Positions 17,474 to 26,276 are shown, counted from the stretch's first letter. The stretch: 64,000 bases of DNA from Alphaproteobacteria bacterium LSUCC0719 (GCA_040839025.1 JBFPJN010000001.1:124001-188000); one strand, 5' to 3'. Program-made: numbers and translations. Notes: a model not told the origin generated them from the sequence alone.

Positions 17474-18640
17474 ATGTTTGATTTTGACGAAGTGATCGAT
17501 CGCCGAGGCACCCATTCCCAGAAGTGGGACGGTATGGACCGTTATGGCGTGCCTGCGGATACCGGCATCCCCCTGTGGGTTGCCGATATGGATTTTCGCG
17601 CCGCACCGCCAATCAACGCCGCGCTCCAGCGCATGGTCGATCACGGTGTTCATGGCTATTACGGGAATGATGCCAGCTTCCGCGCTGCCATGGTGGCGTG
17701 GATGAAACGTCGTCATGATTGGGATATCGACCCTGAATGGGCGCTTCAGACACATGGTCTGGTCAACGCGCTGGCGATGATCATCCAGTCCTGTTCGGTG
17801 CCGGGTGATGGCGTTATCGTCTTTTCGCCGGTCTATCACGCCTTTGCGCGCATTATCAACGCCAATGACAGACAGCTTGTGGAATCGTCGCTTGTCATCA
17901 GGGACAACAGGTTCCACATGGATCTGGAGGCGCTGGAGGGCATGCTTACCGGCACCGAAAGATTGCTGTTCCTGTGTTCGCCGCACAACCCCGGTGGTCG
18001 GATCTGGGCAGTTGATGAACTTCGCGCGCTGGCCGATCTGTGTGACCGCCACGACATCATTCTTGTCAGCGACGAGGTGCATCACGATCTGGTCATGCCC
18101 GGCCACAAGCACCACATCACCGCAAAGGTGGCGCCTGAAATCGCTGACAGGCTGATTACGCTGGTGGCAACAAGCAAGACATTCAACATTGCCGGCATCG
18201 AAACAGGCAGCATATTGATTGCCAACCCTGAATTGCGCACTCGTGTGGCAAAGGCCCGTGCCGCAATGTCGATCACGAACAATCGTTTCGGCATGATCAT
18301 GGCCGAGGCCGCCTATGAATCCGGTGATGAATGGCTTGATGCGCTGCTGTCCTATCTCGACACGAACCGGCGGCTGTTTGCCGAGTCGATTGCCGCCATT
18401 CCCGGCCTGTCGGTGATGGATCTTGAGGCAACCTATCTTGCCTGGGTGGATTTTGCAGGTACAGGCATGACGCGCGAGGAATTCACGGCGCGCCTGCGCC
18501 AGGCCGGACTTGCGCCAAGCGAGGGGCACAGCTTTGGTCCGGAAGGGGAATTGTGCATGCGTTTCAATCTGGCCTGCAGACAGGCACTCCTCGCCGAAGC
18601 GATGCAGCGCCTTGCCGGGGCGTTTTCAGACCTGCAATAG
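17474..18640 (+). CDS. patB: MalY/PatB-type aminotransferase, probable cystathionine beta-lyase
   Basis: A 388-residue fold-type I PLP enzyme of the MalY/PatB group: RRGTHSQKWDGMDRYG at the start, PLWVADMDF, HGVHGYYG, CSPHNPGGRIW, and the PLP lysine in ATSKTFNIAGIETG. These enzymes cleave C-S bonds of cystathionine, cysteine conjugates or related thioethers to thiol, pyruvate and ammonia. It is separated by 175 bases from the upstream operon and has its own leader with a 17-bp tandem repeat. A role in releasing sulfur from organosulfur compounds fits but is not proven. Confidence 0.87.
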   Translation: MFDFDEVIDRRGTHSQKWDGMDRYGVPADTGIPLWVADMDFRAAPPINAALQRMVDHGVHGYYGNDASFRAAMVAWMKRRHDWDIDPEWALQTHGLVNALAMIIQSCSVPGDGVIVFSPVYHAFARIINANDRQLVESSLVIRDNRFHMDLEALEGMLTGTERLLFLCSPHNPGGRIWAVDELRALADLCDRHDIILVSDEVHHDLVMPGHKHHITAKVAPEIADRLITLVATSKTFNIAGIETGSILIANPELRTRVAKARAAMSITNNRFGMIMAEAAYESGDEWLDALLSYLDTNRRLFAESIAAIPGLSVMDLEATYLAWVDFAGTGMTREEFTARLRQAGLAPSEGHSFGPEGELCMRFNLACRQALLAEAMQRLAGAFSDLQ

Positions 18641-18671
18641 ACCCCGGCCGCCCGGATCAGGCCATCTTGTG

Positions 18672-18713
18672 ATGGCCCATCCAGCATGGCCCATCCAGCA
18701 TGGCCCGTCCGCG
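18672..18713. repeat. 14-bp tandem repeat between convergent genes
   Basis: ATGGCCCATCCAGC occurs twice exactly (18672-18685, 18686-18699) with a third diverged copy at 18700-18713. It fills the short gap between the 3' ends of the patB-like gene and the FAH-family gene, where no terminator hairpin is otherwise obvious. Confidence 0.9.
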
Positions 18714-18731
18714 ATGGACAGCTATATGGTT

Positions 18732-19421
18732 TCAGACGATTTTCACCTCGAAATCGGCGATCCCGTCAACACCGCCTGTCAGCACGTCACCGCGCTGGAC
18801 CGCGCCAACACCTGCCGGGGTGCCCATGAAGACAACGTCACCTTCGCGCAATGTGTACATGGTCGATAGGTCGGCGATGATCTCGGGAACCGACCAGACC
18901 ATCTGCGACAGGTCGGCGTCCTGCTTGATTTCGCCATTCTGCTCGAGGTGAATGCGTCCGGCACCAACTGACGGCACCTCGGCCATCTGGCGAAGCGGGG
19001 TGACGACAGCCGACTGCTCGACATCCTTTGATGTATCCCAGGGGCGGCGTGTCTCCTTGGACTTGTTCTGGAGATCGCGCCGTGTCATGTCGATGCCGGC
19101 AGCCGCGCCAAAGATATGCGACAGCGCGTCAGCTTCGGCAATGTTCGTCCCGCCGCTCTTCAGCGCAAAGACAAGTTCCATCTCGTAATGATAGTTCTCG
19201 GTCCGCGGCGCATAGGCGATTTCACCTTCGGCCATGACAAGCGTGGTTGGTGATTTGGTGAAATAGAAGGGGGCCTCGCGGTCGACAACAGCCCCCATTT
19301 CGGCGGCATGCGCCTCATAGTTTCGCCCGACGCAGAAGATCCGGTTTACCGGAAACAGCTTGTCACTGCCAAAGATCGGAATAACGGCGGGGGCGGGAGG
19401 CTGGAACAGATAGTTGGTCAC
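18732..19421 (-). CDS. Fumarylacetoacetate hydrolase (FAH)-family protein
   Basis: A 229-residue FAH-family protein with FCVGRNYEAHAAEMG, REAPFYFTKSPTTLV and YHYEMELVFALKSGG, the last giving the metal-binding glutamates. A GTG at 19421, eight bases after GAGG, is the best start; the longer frame to 19487 lacks a good site. Single-domain members act as acylpyruvate hydrolases, oxaloacetate decarboxylases or ring-cleavage-product hydrolases. It lies divergent from an EamA exporter and close to the protocatechuate-type genes, but nothing ties it to that pathway directly. Confidence 0.87.
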   Translation of the reverse strand: MTNYLFQPPAPAVIPIFGSDKLFPVNRIFCVGRNYEAHAAEMGAVVDREAPFYFTKSPTTLVMAEGEIAYAPRTENYHYEMELVFALKSGGTNIAEADALSHIFGAAAGIDMTRRDLQNKSKETRRPWDTSKDVEQSAVVTPLRQMAEVPSVGAGRIHLEQNGEIKQDADLSQMVWSVPEIIADLSTMYTLREGDVVFMGTPAGVGAVQRGDVLTGGVDGIADFEVKIV

Positions 19422-19543
19422 GGTGATATCCTCATGAAACAGGGTGCGATGGCTGCTGGTGTCGCAGGGTGCATACAGACTGCGCATAACCTAGCCGAGA
19501 CTGCCCGACCGGCGCAACAAAGACCTAGAGCCTGCAGCCATGC

Positions 19544-19567
19544 CATGTCACACTGCATGTCACACTG
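19544..19567. repeat. 12-bp perfect tandem duplication
   Basis: CATGTCACACTG is present twice without a gap (19544-19555 and 19556-19567), 31 bases before the EamA start codon. Confidence 0.9.
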
Positions 19568-19597
19568 CCGCGCATTCCCACAGCCGTTACGCAGCAT

Positions 19598-20506
19598 ATG
19601 CACTTCTTCTTTCGTCAGCACAGCCACCGCACAGCCTCTTTGATTGTGTTTCTGTCCTCAGCTGTCTGGGGAATCATGTGGTTGCCCATGCGCGAGGCTG
19701 AATCGCTGGGGCTGGCGCCGATCTGGGTGCAGGGTCTGTTCATGCTGATGCCGGCGCTGGTGATGATGCCGTTTGCCCTTCGGGCAACCTTGGCGGCGCG
19801 TCGGCACTGGCTGATCTATCTTGCGGCAGGGGGGCTGATCAATGCCGGCTTCACCTGCTTCGGGCTTGGCCTGATGATGGCTTCGGTCAGCAAGACAACG
19901 GTGCTGTTCTATCTGACACCTGTCTGGGGAACGATCCTTGGCAGGGTCTGGCTTGGCGAACGACCGGGCGGGCTTCGCTGGCTTGCTGTCGGTGCGGCCG
20001 TTGTCGGATGCGCCCTTGTCATGCAGCTGGACCCGTGGCGGATGGCATTCGAGCCGGTCGATCTTCTGGGGCTGTCCTCGGGGCTGCTGTGGGGCGCAGG
20101 CAGTGCTGTCCTTCGACGTTATCCCGAGGCTGATTTTCGCAACACGACCTTTGTCCAATATTGTTTTGGTGTCGTGCTGGCCGGCCTTGTGATCATGATC
20201 ATGGATGTGCCGACGCCGGCACTGGCGGATATTGCCGCCGCGACGCCGTGGGCCGTTGCCTTCGGCGCGTTCCTGTTTCTGCCGGCGCTGATGCTGGTAT
20301 TCCGGATCAGCCAGTATCTGTCACCGGGGCTTGTCGGCATCCTGATGCTGTCCGAGGTGCTTGTCGCGGCGAGTACGGCGGCGCTGTTCCTTGGTGAGCG
20401 GCTTTATCCGGCGCAGCTGCTTGGCGTCGGGCTGATTATCGCCGCGGGGGCGGCCGTGGCCCTGTCAGGCCCGCACAGCCGTCACCATGAAGGCCCTAGA
20501 GGCTGA
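19598..20506 (+). CDS. EamA/DMT-family transporter
   Basis: A hydrophobic 302-residue protein with about ten predicted membrane helices in two EamA repeats. Typical segments are SSAVWGIMWLPMR at the N terminus, SKTTVLFYLTPVWGTILGRVWLGE at the end of the first repeat, and ILMLSEVLVAASTAALFLGE in the second. The ribosome-binding site is weak. It overlaps the 3' end of the LigJ-like gene by 11 bases in convergent orientation. EamA proteins usually export amino acids or other metabolites. Confidence 0.85.
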   Translation: MHFFFRQHSHRTASLIVFLSSAVWGIMWLPMREAESLGLAPIWVQGLFMLMPALVMMPFALRATLAARRHWLIYLAAGGLINAGFTCFGLGLMMASVSKTTVLFYLTPVWGTILGRVWLGERPGGLRWLAVGAAVVGCALVMQLDPWRMAFEPVDLLGLSSGLLWGAGSAVLRRYPEADFRNTTFVQYCFGVVLAGLVIMIMDVPTPALADIAAATPWAVAFGAFLFLPALMLVFRISQYLSPGLVGILMLSEVLVAASTAALFLGERLYPAQLLGVGLIIAAGAAVALSGPHSRHHEGPRG

Positions 20507-21506
20507 ACCGCGAGAATACCCGGCGGGCATTGTCCTCGAAGATCATCTGCCGCTGCGCGTCGGTAAGGCGCGTGCTGGCGTCAATATAGCGCTTTGTATC
20601 ATCGTAATAATGACCGCTTCGTGGATCGATTCCCCGCACGGCGCCAATCATCTCCGAGGCGAACAGGATATTCTCGGTTGGAATCACATCGACCAGCATG
20701 TCGATGCCGTCCTGGTGATAGACACAGGTGTCAAAATAGATGTTGCCGAGAACACGTTCGTTCAGATCACCAAGTCCCATATCCTGTGCCATGCCGCGGA
20801 ACCGGCCCCAGTGATAGGGAACCGCGCCGCCACCATGCGGGATGATGAATTTGATCTGCGGGAAGTCGGTAAAGACGTCCGACATCATGAAATGTACAAA
20901 GGCGGTTGTGTCCGCCCCGAGATAGAAAGAGCTGGTGGTGTGCATCGCCGGATGACAGGCACCGCTGACATGGATCATCGCCGGCACGTCCAGATCACAC
21001 ATCGCTTCATAGAATGGATACCAGTATTTGTCGCCAAGCGGCATGTCCTTCCAGTAGCCGCCTGACGGATCCGGGTTCAGATTGCAGCCGATAAAGCCCA
21101 TCTCGTCGACACAGCGGCGAAGCTCGGCGATGCTGGCTTCGATCGGGGTCTGCGGACTTTGCGGCAGCTGGCAGACAGGAACGAAATTCCGCGGGAACAG
21201 ATCACAGACCCGGCGGATGAGATCATTGCAATGTTCCGTCCATGCCTGCGATGTCGTGGCGTTGCCGACATGATGCCCCATCCAGCTTGCCCGCGGCGAA
21301 AAGACGGTTACGTCGGTGCCGCGTTCCTGTTGCACGCGAAGCTGGTTCGTCTCGATGCTTTCACGGATTTCATCATCGGTGACGGCCATCGCGCCTTTTT
21401 CACTGACATGGTCGGGATCAGCCGCGACGGCGGCCTTCTGGGCGTCGCGCCAGTCGCCGACGCCGGGGGGTGTGGTTGTGTAATGGCCGTGGCAATCAAT
21501 GATCAT
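20496..21506 (-). CDS. ligJ: 4-oxalomesaconate hydratase (LigJ-type amidohydrolase)
   Basis: A 336-residue amidohydrolase-fold protein starting MIIDCHGHYTTTP, the metal-binding H-x-H at residues 6 and 8. Other family markers are FSPRASWMGHHVGN, IGCNLNPDPSGGYW, ALIHVSGACHP-like AMIHVSGACHP and IPHGGGAVPYHWGRF. This pattern and the neighbours (LigC, LigU/GalD, LigI types) indicate 4-oxalomesaconate hydratase, which adds water to give 4-carboxy-4-hydroxy-2-oxoadipate in protocatechuate 4,5-cleavage and gallate degradation. It is the third gene of the minus-strand arm, 22 bases after the LigC-like gene. ACMSD-like decarboxylases share the fold but fit the context less well. Confidence 0.87.
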   Translation of the reverse strand: MIIDCHGHYTTTPPGVGDWRDAQKAAVAADPDHVSEKGAMAVTDDEIRESIETNQLRVQQERGTDVTVFSPRASWMGHHVGNATTSQAWTEHCNDLIRRVCDLFPRNFVPVCQLPQSPQTPIEASIAELRRCVDEMGFIGCNLNPDPSGGYWKDMPLGDKYWYPFYEAMCDLDVPAMIHVSGACHPAMHTTSSFYLGADTTAFVHFMMSDVFTDFPQIKFIIPHGGGAVPYHWGRFRGMAQDMGLGDLNERVLGNIYFDTCVYHQDGIDMLVDVIPTENILFASEMIGAVRGIDPRSGHYYDDTKRYIDASTRLTDAQRQMIFEDNARRVFSRFSL

Positions 21507-21528
21507 GGTGGTGTCTCCCGTGGGGCAA

Positions 21529-22473
21529 TCAGCTGCTGAACTGACGTTCGATGATATCCATCACCTGCATCGCAGGCAGGCATTGTGCAAGACTGGAATT
21601 GGGCTCGCGTCCCTCGCGAATGGCGGCGATGAACTCGCGGTCAATCAATTCGATGCCATTTGTCGACACATCCACATTGCTGACATCGATCTGGTTTTCA
21701 TGACCGTCATACAGGTCGTCATACCGGGCGATGTAGGTGTTGTTGTCGCAGATATAGCGGAAATAGGTGCCAAGTGGCCCGTTGTTGTTGAACGACAATG
21801 ACAAGGTACACAGCTTGCCGCTTGCCGTCTTCATGATGATGGCCATGTCCATGGCGATGCCAAGCTCGGGGTGGTGTGGTCCCTGAATGCCATGAACCTC
21901 TGTCACCATTTCGCCTGTCTGATACATGAACAGGTCAATGGTGTGACAGGCATGGTGCCACAGCAGATGATCGGTCCAGCTCCGCGGGCTGCCATCGGCG
22001 CTGATATTCTTGCGGCGAAAGAAATAGGTCTGGACATCCATCTGCTGGACGGACAGCTCGCCAGCCGTAATCAGATTATGCACATATTGATGCGAGGGGT
22101 TGAAGCGCCGCACATGCCCGGCCATCGCGACAAGCCCTGTCTCCTTCTGTTTCGCGACAAGCGCCTCGGAATCGGCAAGGCTGTCGGCCATCGGAATTTC
22201 GATCAGCACATGTTTGCCGGCATTCATCGCGGCAAGTCCCTGTTCGGCATGCATGCCGGTCGGCGTGGCCAGGATCACAGCATCAATGTCGGGCATCGCC
22301 AGGCTTTCCGCCAGATCGGTTGTGGCATGTGCCGCGCCATAGGCGGCGGCAAGTTCCTGTGTCGGCTCCAGACGACGACCGACTATCGATGCAATTTCGA
22401 CCCCGTCGATCAGTTTCAGCGCATCAAGATGCTTTTTGCCAAAGGCGCCACCGCCCGCAAGACAGATTTTCAT
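21529..22473 (-). CDS. ligC: 4-carboxy-2-hydroxymuconate-6-semialdehyde dehydrogenase (LigC-type)
   Basis: A 314-residue Gfo/Idh/MocA-type NAD(P) oxidoreductase. The Rossmann motif GGGAFGKKHLDALK is at the N terminus, HVLIEIPMADS follows, and QQMDVQTYFFRRKN plus RSWTDHLLWHHACHTIDL match what I recall of LigC from Sphingobium. It would oxidise the hemiacetal of the ring-cleavage semialdehyde to 2-pyrone-4,6-dicarboxylate, the substrate of the LigI-type lactonase on the opposite strand. The ATG at 22473 has a GGAACGGAG site that overlaps the 3' end of the preceding gene; the frame continuing to 22515 is not needed. Confidence 0.88.
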   Translation of the reverse strand: MKICLAGGGAFGKKHLDALKLIDGVEIASIVGRRLEPTQELAAAYGAAHATTDLAESLAMPDIDAVILATPTGMHAEQGLAAMNAGKHVLIEIPMADSLADSEALVAKQKETGLVAMAGHVRRFNPSHQYVHNLITAGELSVQQMDVQTYFFRRKNISADGSPRSWTDHLLWHHACHTIDLFMYQTGEMVTEVHGIQGPHHPELGIAMDMAIIMKTASGKLCTLSLSFNNNGPLGTYFRYICDNNTYIARYDDLYDGHENQIDVSNVDVSTNGIELIDREFIAAIREGREPNSSLAQCLPAMQVMDIIERQFSS

Positions 22474-22477
22474 GGGA

Positions 22478-23377
22478 TCAGCTCCGTTCCATTTTCGATG
22501 TGATGGCCTGTTCAATCAAAGCGATCTGCTCGGCAAGCGCCGCATCGGGTGCCAGCGTCAGGTCGAGCGCCCCCATATCGTCCTGCCAGGCAATGGTGCC
22601 GGTGGTCATCGCCGGGGGAATATCAAGCGCGCGGAGCGTCTTTGCGACCTCGCGCATTTCGGCGGCGCGGCGGATGCCATGCGCCGTCATCCGTTCCATG
22701 TTATAGGCCGCCTGTTCAGCCCACCCCATCTTCGGCTGCGAGGCGTCAAGCGAATTTGCCACCTCGTCGGCAACACCTGCCTTGATCGCGGCGCGGAAAC
22801 ATTCTGCGGTCAGGGCCTCGATGCCCTTTATCATGACGGACCGCAGCATCTTGATGGTCGAGGCGCGCCCTATGTCACTGCCGACAAATCGTGGCCGCAA
22901 CCCGGCATGGCCCAGCCGTGTGGCGACAGCTTCGGGGTCGGGGGCGGCGGCCAGCATAGGTGTTTCATGGCCACGAGGTTCGATCGGTGCCATGACGGCA
23001 ACATCGACATATACGCCGCCAGCGGTTTCGACCGCCCTGCCGGCAGTCTGCTTGGTCGTGGGCGCACAGCTGTTCATGTCGAGATAGAGCGCGCCCTGCG
23101 GCAGATGTCGCGCCGCAAGGCCGGCGACGGTGGCTGCCTGATCGGCTGTTACCACCGAGATCACGATATCGGCGTCGGCGACGGCTTCCTGCGGTGATGC
23201 CGCGGCGTCAACGCCGGCAGACCTGATCCGTGCGGTCATGGCGGCGGCGATCGTGTCATCATCGTCGACAAGCTTGATGTCGAAGGCCCGCAGGGTCGGC
23301 CTGCCGCCATCCGCCGCGCCAAGGCTGGTTGCGATTGCCAGCCCGGCTTCACCAAATCCAATCAGGGCAATGATCAT
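22478..23377 (-). CDS. 6-phosphogluconate-dehydrogenase-like NAD(P) oxidoreductase (DUF1932 type)
   Basis: A 299-residue beta-hydroxyacid-dehydrogenase-fold protein. The N-terminal nucleotide-binding motif is LIGFGEAGLAIA, followed by DIVISVVTADQA, and the catalytic-type lysine is in ASTIKMLRSVMIKGIEAL. The C-terminal half is the DUF1932 helical domain with MGWAEQAAYNMERMTAHG. It is first in the minus-strand arm with LigC and LigJ types, ending four bases before ligC. Similar genes occur in some 4,5-cleavage clusters, but I know no settled reaction; oxidation of a side-branch hydroxy acid is an inference. Confidence 0.82.
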   Translation of the reverse strand: MIIALIGFGEAGLAIATSLGAADGGRPTLRAFDIKLVDDDDTIAAAMTARIRSAGVDAAASPQEAVADADIVISVVTADQAATVAGLAARHLPQGALYLDMNSCAPTTKQTAGRAVETAGGVYVDVAVMAPIEPRGHETPMLAAAPDPEAVATRLGHAGLRPRFVGSDIGRASTIKMLRSVMIKGIEALTAECFRAAIKAGVADEVANSLDASQPKMGWAEQAAYNMERMTAHGIRRAAEMREVAKTLRALDIPPAMTTGTIAWQDDMGALDLTLAPDAALAEQIALIEQAITSKMERS

Positions 23378-23554
23378 GTTTCAACTCCCATATCAACTGG
23401 ATAGCAAACTGGCAGCAAACACGCCATGCCGGCAGGATAGAATTTCGGCATGGCACCTTGCCAAGCTTTTATGGTCAATATGCTGTTCATCACGCTATGA
23501 TCCCGTCATCGGGACGGTTTTGCGAACGCCCCGGAGCCAGACAGGGAGCCTGAC

Positions 23555-23586
23555 AATATGTCCGGTCACCAATATGTCCGGTAACA
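23555..23586. repeat. 16-bp tandem repeat in the lig divergent promoter region
   Basis: AATATGTCCGGTCACC (23555-23570) is followed by AATATGTCCGGTAACA (23571-23586). The pair lies about 20 bases upstream of the LigU/GalD-like start, inside the 228-base gap between the two divergent arms. It could be a pair of operator half-sites or simply a slippage duplication. Confidence 0.85.
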
Positions 23587-23605
23587 GGGCCTTTTGAGAG
23601 GTGGC

Positions 23606-24664
23606 ATGATGTCTCCTTCGGGAACAAGATGTATGTGGATGAGGGGCGGCACCTCGAAAGGCGGCTATTTTCTGGCGTCTGATCTGCCGGGGGACACTGC
23701 CGCGCGCGACGCGCTGTTGCTGCGGGTCATGGGATCGCCCGATGCCCGCCAGATCGATGGTATGGGTGGAGCCAACCCGCTGACAAGCAAGGTGGCGGTA
23801 GTCTCTGCCGCTGAACGTGACGATTGTGATGTCGATTATCTGTTTCTGCAGGTCTTTGTTGACCGGGATCTGGTGTCCGACGCGCAGAATTGCGGCAACA
23901 TCCTTGCCGGTGTCGGCGCCTTTGCCATCGAGCGTGGTCTTGTGCCGGTATCCGGCGACACCACTGATGTGCGAATCTTCATGCGCAATACGGGGCAGGT
24001 GGCAACCGCCAGCATCGCCACGCCGGACGGCCGGGTATCCTATGCCGGCGATGAATCCATCGACGGCGTTCCTGGAAGCGCCGCCCCGGTGCCGCTTGTC
24101 TTTGATGACGTCGCCGGATCGATGTGCGGATCACTGCTGCCAACCGGCAATGAGGTCGACCTGGTCGAGGGGGTTCAGGTCACGATGATCGACAATGGTA
24201 TGCCAATCGTCGTGCTTCGCGCTGCCGACATGGGGATCACCGGCTATGAAACGCCGGCCGATCTGGATTCCAATGACGATCTGAAGGCACGGCTGGAGGC
24301 GCTGCGTCTTGCCTGTGGCAGGATGATGAACCTTGGTGACGTCACCGAAAAGTCGGTTCCGAAGATGACGATGGTAGCGGAAGCGCGTCATGGCGGGGCC
24401 TTCATGACACGAAGCTTCATTCCGCATCGATGCCACGACACCATCGGTGTGTTCGCCGCCGTCAGTGCCGCCACCGCGGCGCTGCTGCCGGCAAGCCCGG
24501 CGAATGCCATTGCGCGGATCCCGGAAGGCGTGCGCAAGGTGATGGCGGTCGAGCATCCAAATGGGGCCACTGCCTGTGTTCTGGAATGTGACGGGGATGA
24601 CAACGTCCTGAAGGCCGGGATGATGCGTACCACCCGCAAACTTTTCGACGGCATGATTTTCTGA
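23606..24664 (+). CDS. galD: 4-oxalomesaconate tautomerase (LigU/GalD, PrpF family)
   Basis: A 352-residue protein with the two-lobed diaminopimelate-epimerase fold of PrpF-type isomerases. The opening CMWMRGGTSKGGYF and the block IDGMGGANPLTSKVAVV are characteristic, as is DAQNCGNILAGVGAFAIE in the first lobe. LigU/GalD interconverts keto and enol (or double-bond) isomers of 4-oxalomesaconate ahead of LigJ. Two ATGs (23606, 23609) follow GAGAGGTGG. Without context PrpF (aconitate isomerase) would be an alternative, but LigJ, LigC and LigI beside it settle the pathway. Confidence 0.87.
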   Translation: MMSPSGTRCMWMRGGTSKGGYFLASDLPGDTAARDALLLRVMGSPDARQIDGMGGANPLTSKVAVVSAAERDDCDVDYLFLQVFVDRDLVSDAQNCGNILAGVGAFAIERGLVPVSGDTTDVRIFMRNTGQVATASIATPDGRVSYAGDESIDGVPGSAAPVPLVFDDVAGSMCGSLLPTGNEVDLVEGVQVTMIDNGMPIVVLRAADMGITGYETPADLDSNDDLKARLEALRLACGRMMNLGDVTEKSVPKMTMVAEARHGGAFMTRSFIPHRCHDTIGVFAAVSAATAALLPASPANAIARIPEGVRKVMAVEHPNGATACVLECDGDDNVLKAGMMRTTRKLFDGMIF

Positions 24665-24670
24665 GGGAAG

Positions 24671-25600
24671 ATGAACATGAACGACAATGACAAGAACTTC
24701 GGCGACAAGAACACCGGTGACAAGAATACCGGCGGCGAGGTTACCTGGCATCCCGATCCCAAGACGCCCGATTTCGTGGTGCCGGACGGGGCTGTCGACG
24801 CGCATTGCCATGTTTTCGGACCGGCGGACGAATTTCCCTTCGCGCCGGAGCGCAAATACACCCCCGGCGATGCCGGCAAGGACATGCTGTTCGCGCTTCG
24901 CGATCATCTTGGCCTGTCGCGTAATGTGATTGTCCAGGCAAGCTGTCATGGCAAGGACAACAGCGCGATGATCGACGCGCTTCGGGCATCCGGCGGGTTG
25001 GCGCGGGGTGTTGCGGTGGTGGCGCACGACATTGCTGATGCAGACCTCGACATGATGCATGAAGCCGGGGTGCGCGGGGTCAGGTTCAATTTTGTCAAAC
25101 GGCTTGTCGATGCGACACCGCGCGAGGTGTTCATGCGGACCGCCGAACGTGTGCAGCGCCTTGGCTGGCACATTGTGGTGTATTTCGAAGCCCCCGATCT
25201 TGCCGATCTGTCACCCTTCCTGAAGGAACTTCCGGGCATCGTTGTGGTCGACCATATGGGTCGCCCGGATGTCAGCCAGCCGGTGGACGGGCCAGACTTC
25301 ACCCGCTTTGTGACGCTGATGGAAGAGCTGCCGACCCTGTGGACCAAGGTCAGCTGTCCTGAACGCCTGACCGTTGCCGGGCCGCCTTATGACGATGTGG
25401 TGCCGTTTCAGCGCTATCTTGTCGAGCGGTTCACGGACCGGGTGCTGTGGGGCACGGACTGGCCTCATCCCAACATGAAATCGCACCGGCCCGATGACGG
25501 GCTGCTGGTCGACACCATCGCGCGCATCGCGCCGACACCGGCGCTTCAGCAGGCGCTGCTGATCGACAATCCAATGCGGCTTTACTGGTCAGACGCCTGA
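24671..25600 (+). CDS. ligI: 2-pyrone-4,6-dicarboxylate lactonase (LigI-type)
   Basis: A 309-residue amidohydrolase-fold lactonase. After a low-complexity N terminus comes the metal-like motif DAHCHVFGPADEFPFAPERK, then VIVQASCHGKDN, VRGVRFNFVKRLVD, VVDHMGRPD and the C-terminal GTDWPHPN, all typical of LigI. It hydrolyses 2-pyrone-4,6-dicarboxylate to 4-carboxy-2-hydroxymuconate/4-oxalomesaconate. It starts six bases after the LigU/GalD-like gene. Residues 5-20 are an imperfect repeat (DKNFGDKNTGDKNTGG) not expected in the family; the core begins near residue 24. Confidence 0.9.
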   Translation: MNMNDNDKNFGDKNTGDKNTGGEVTWHPDPKTPDFVVPDGAVDAHCHVFGPADEFPFAPERKYTPGDAGKDMLFALRDHLGLSRNVIVQASCHGKDNSAMIDALRASGGLARGVAVVAHDIADADLDMMHEAGVRGVRFNFVKRLVDATPREVFMRTAERVQRLGWHIVVYFEAPDLADLSPFLKELPGIVVVDHMGRPDVSQPVDGPDFTRFVTLMEELPTLWTKVSCPERLTVAGPPYDDVVPFQRYLVERFTDRVLWGTDWPHPNMKSHRPDDGLLVDTIARIAPTPALQQALLIDNPMRLYWSDA

Positions 25601-25601
25601 T

Positions 25602-26276
25602 CTAGTCTGCCGTTTTGCGGCTGGCCAGCACCCGGCCGACAATGACAACCGCCAGCGCGCTGACCCCGGCGCATATCTTGGCGGCATGGTCGGGTAGGGT
25701 TGCCATATAGTCCTGCAGCAACGGGTCGTTGGCAATCAGATCACCGGCAAGCCAGCCAAGCAGGGCGGCGCCAAAGGTGATGATGATGGGGTAGCGCTGC
25801 ATCATTTTCAGTATCAGCGCGCTGCCGCCAATGATGATCGGCACGCTGAGAAGCAGACCGAATACGACAAGCGCCATATTGCCCTTGGCAGCCGCGGCGA
25901 TGGCGACCGAATTGTCGAGGCTCATCACGAAATCGGCGATGATGATGGTGCGGACAGCTTCCATCAGGCTGGCGGATTGCTTGATCGCACCTTCATCGAT
26001 GTTCTCTTCCTCGGCCAGCAGTTTTACGCCGATCCAGAGCAATAGCAGCCCGCCAATCAGTTTCAGCGACGGCACTGTCAGCAACGTGCTTGCGAAGAAC
26101 ACCAGAAGAACCCGCAGCCCGATGGCGCCGGCTGTGCCCCAGAGAATGCCGAGCCGTCTTTGCCGCGGGGGAAGGTTGCGGCAGGCCAGGGCAATGATGA
26201 TGGCGTTGTCGCCGCCAAGAATAATATCAATCGCAATGATCTGAAGAATTGCGATGACGAGCGCGTCATCGAACAT
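25602..26276 (-). CDS. TerC/YjbE-family integral membrane protein
   Basis: A 224-residue membrane protein with seven or so helices and the two TerC acidic motifs, IIAIDIILGGDNAIIIAL near the N terminus and ADFVMSLDNSVAIAAAA in the middle. TerC-family proteins are linked to metal homeostasis, mainly manganese export, and tellurium resistance. The ATG at 26276 is preferred over the longer frame to 26342 because the conserved domain begins here. It is convergent with ligI, only one base separating the stops, and divergent from the iron-uptake genes. Confidence 0.87.
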   Translation of the reverse strand: MFDDALVIAILQIIAIDIILGGDNAIIIALACRNLPPRQRRLGILWGTAGAIGLRVLLVFFASTLLTVPSLKLIGGLLLLWIGVKLLAEEENIDEGAIKQSASLMEAVRTIIIADFVMSLDNSVAIAAAAKGNMALVVFGLLLSVPIIIGGSALILKMMQRYPIIITFGAALLGWLAGDLIANDPLLQDYMATLPDHAAKICAGVSALAVVIVGRVLASRKTAD

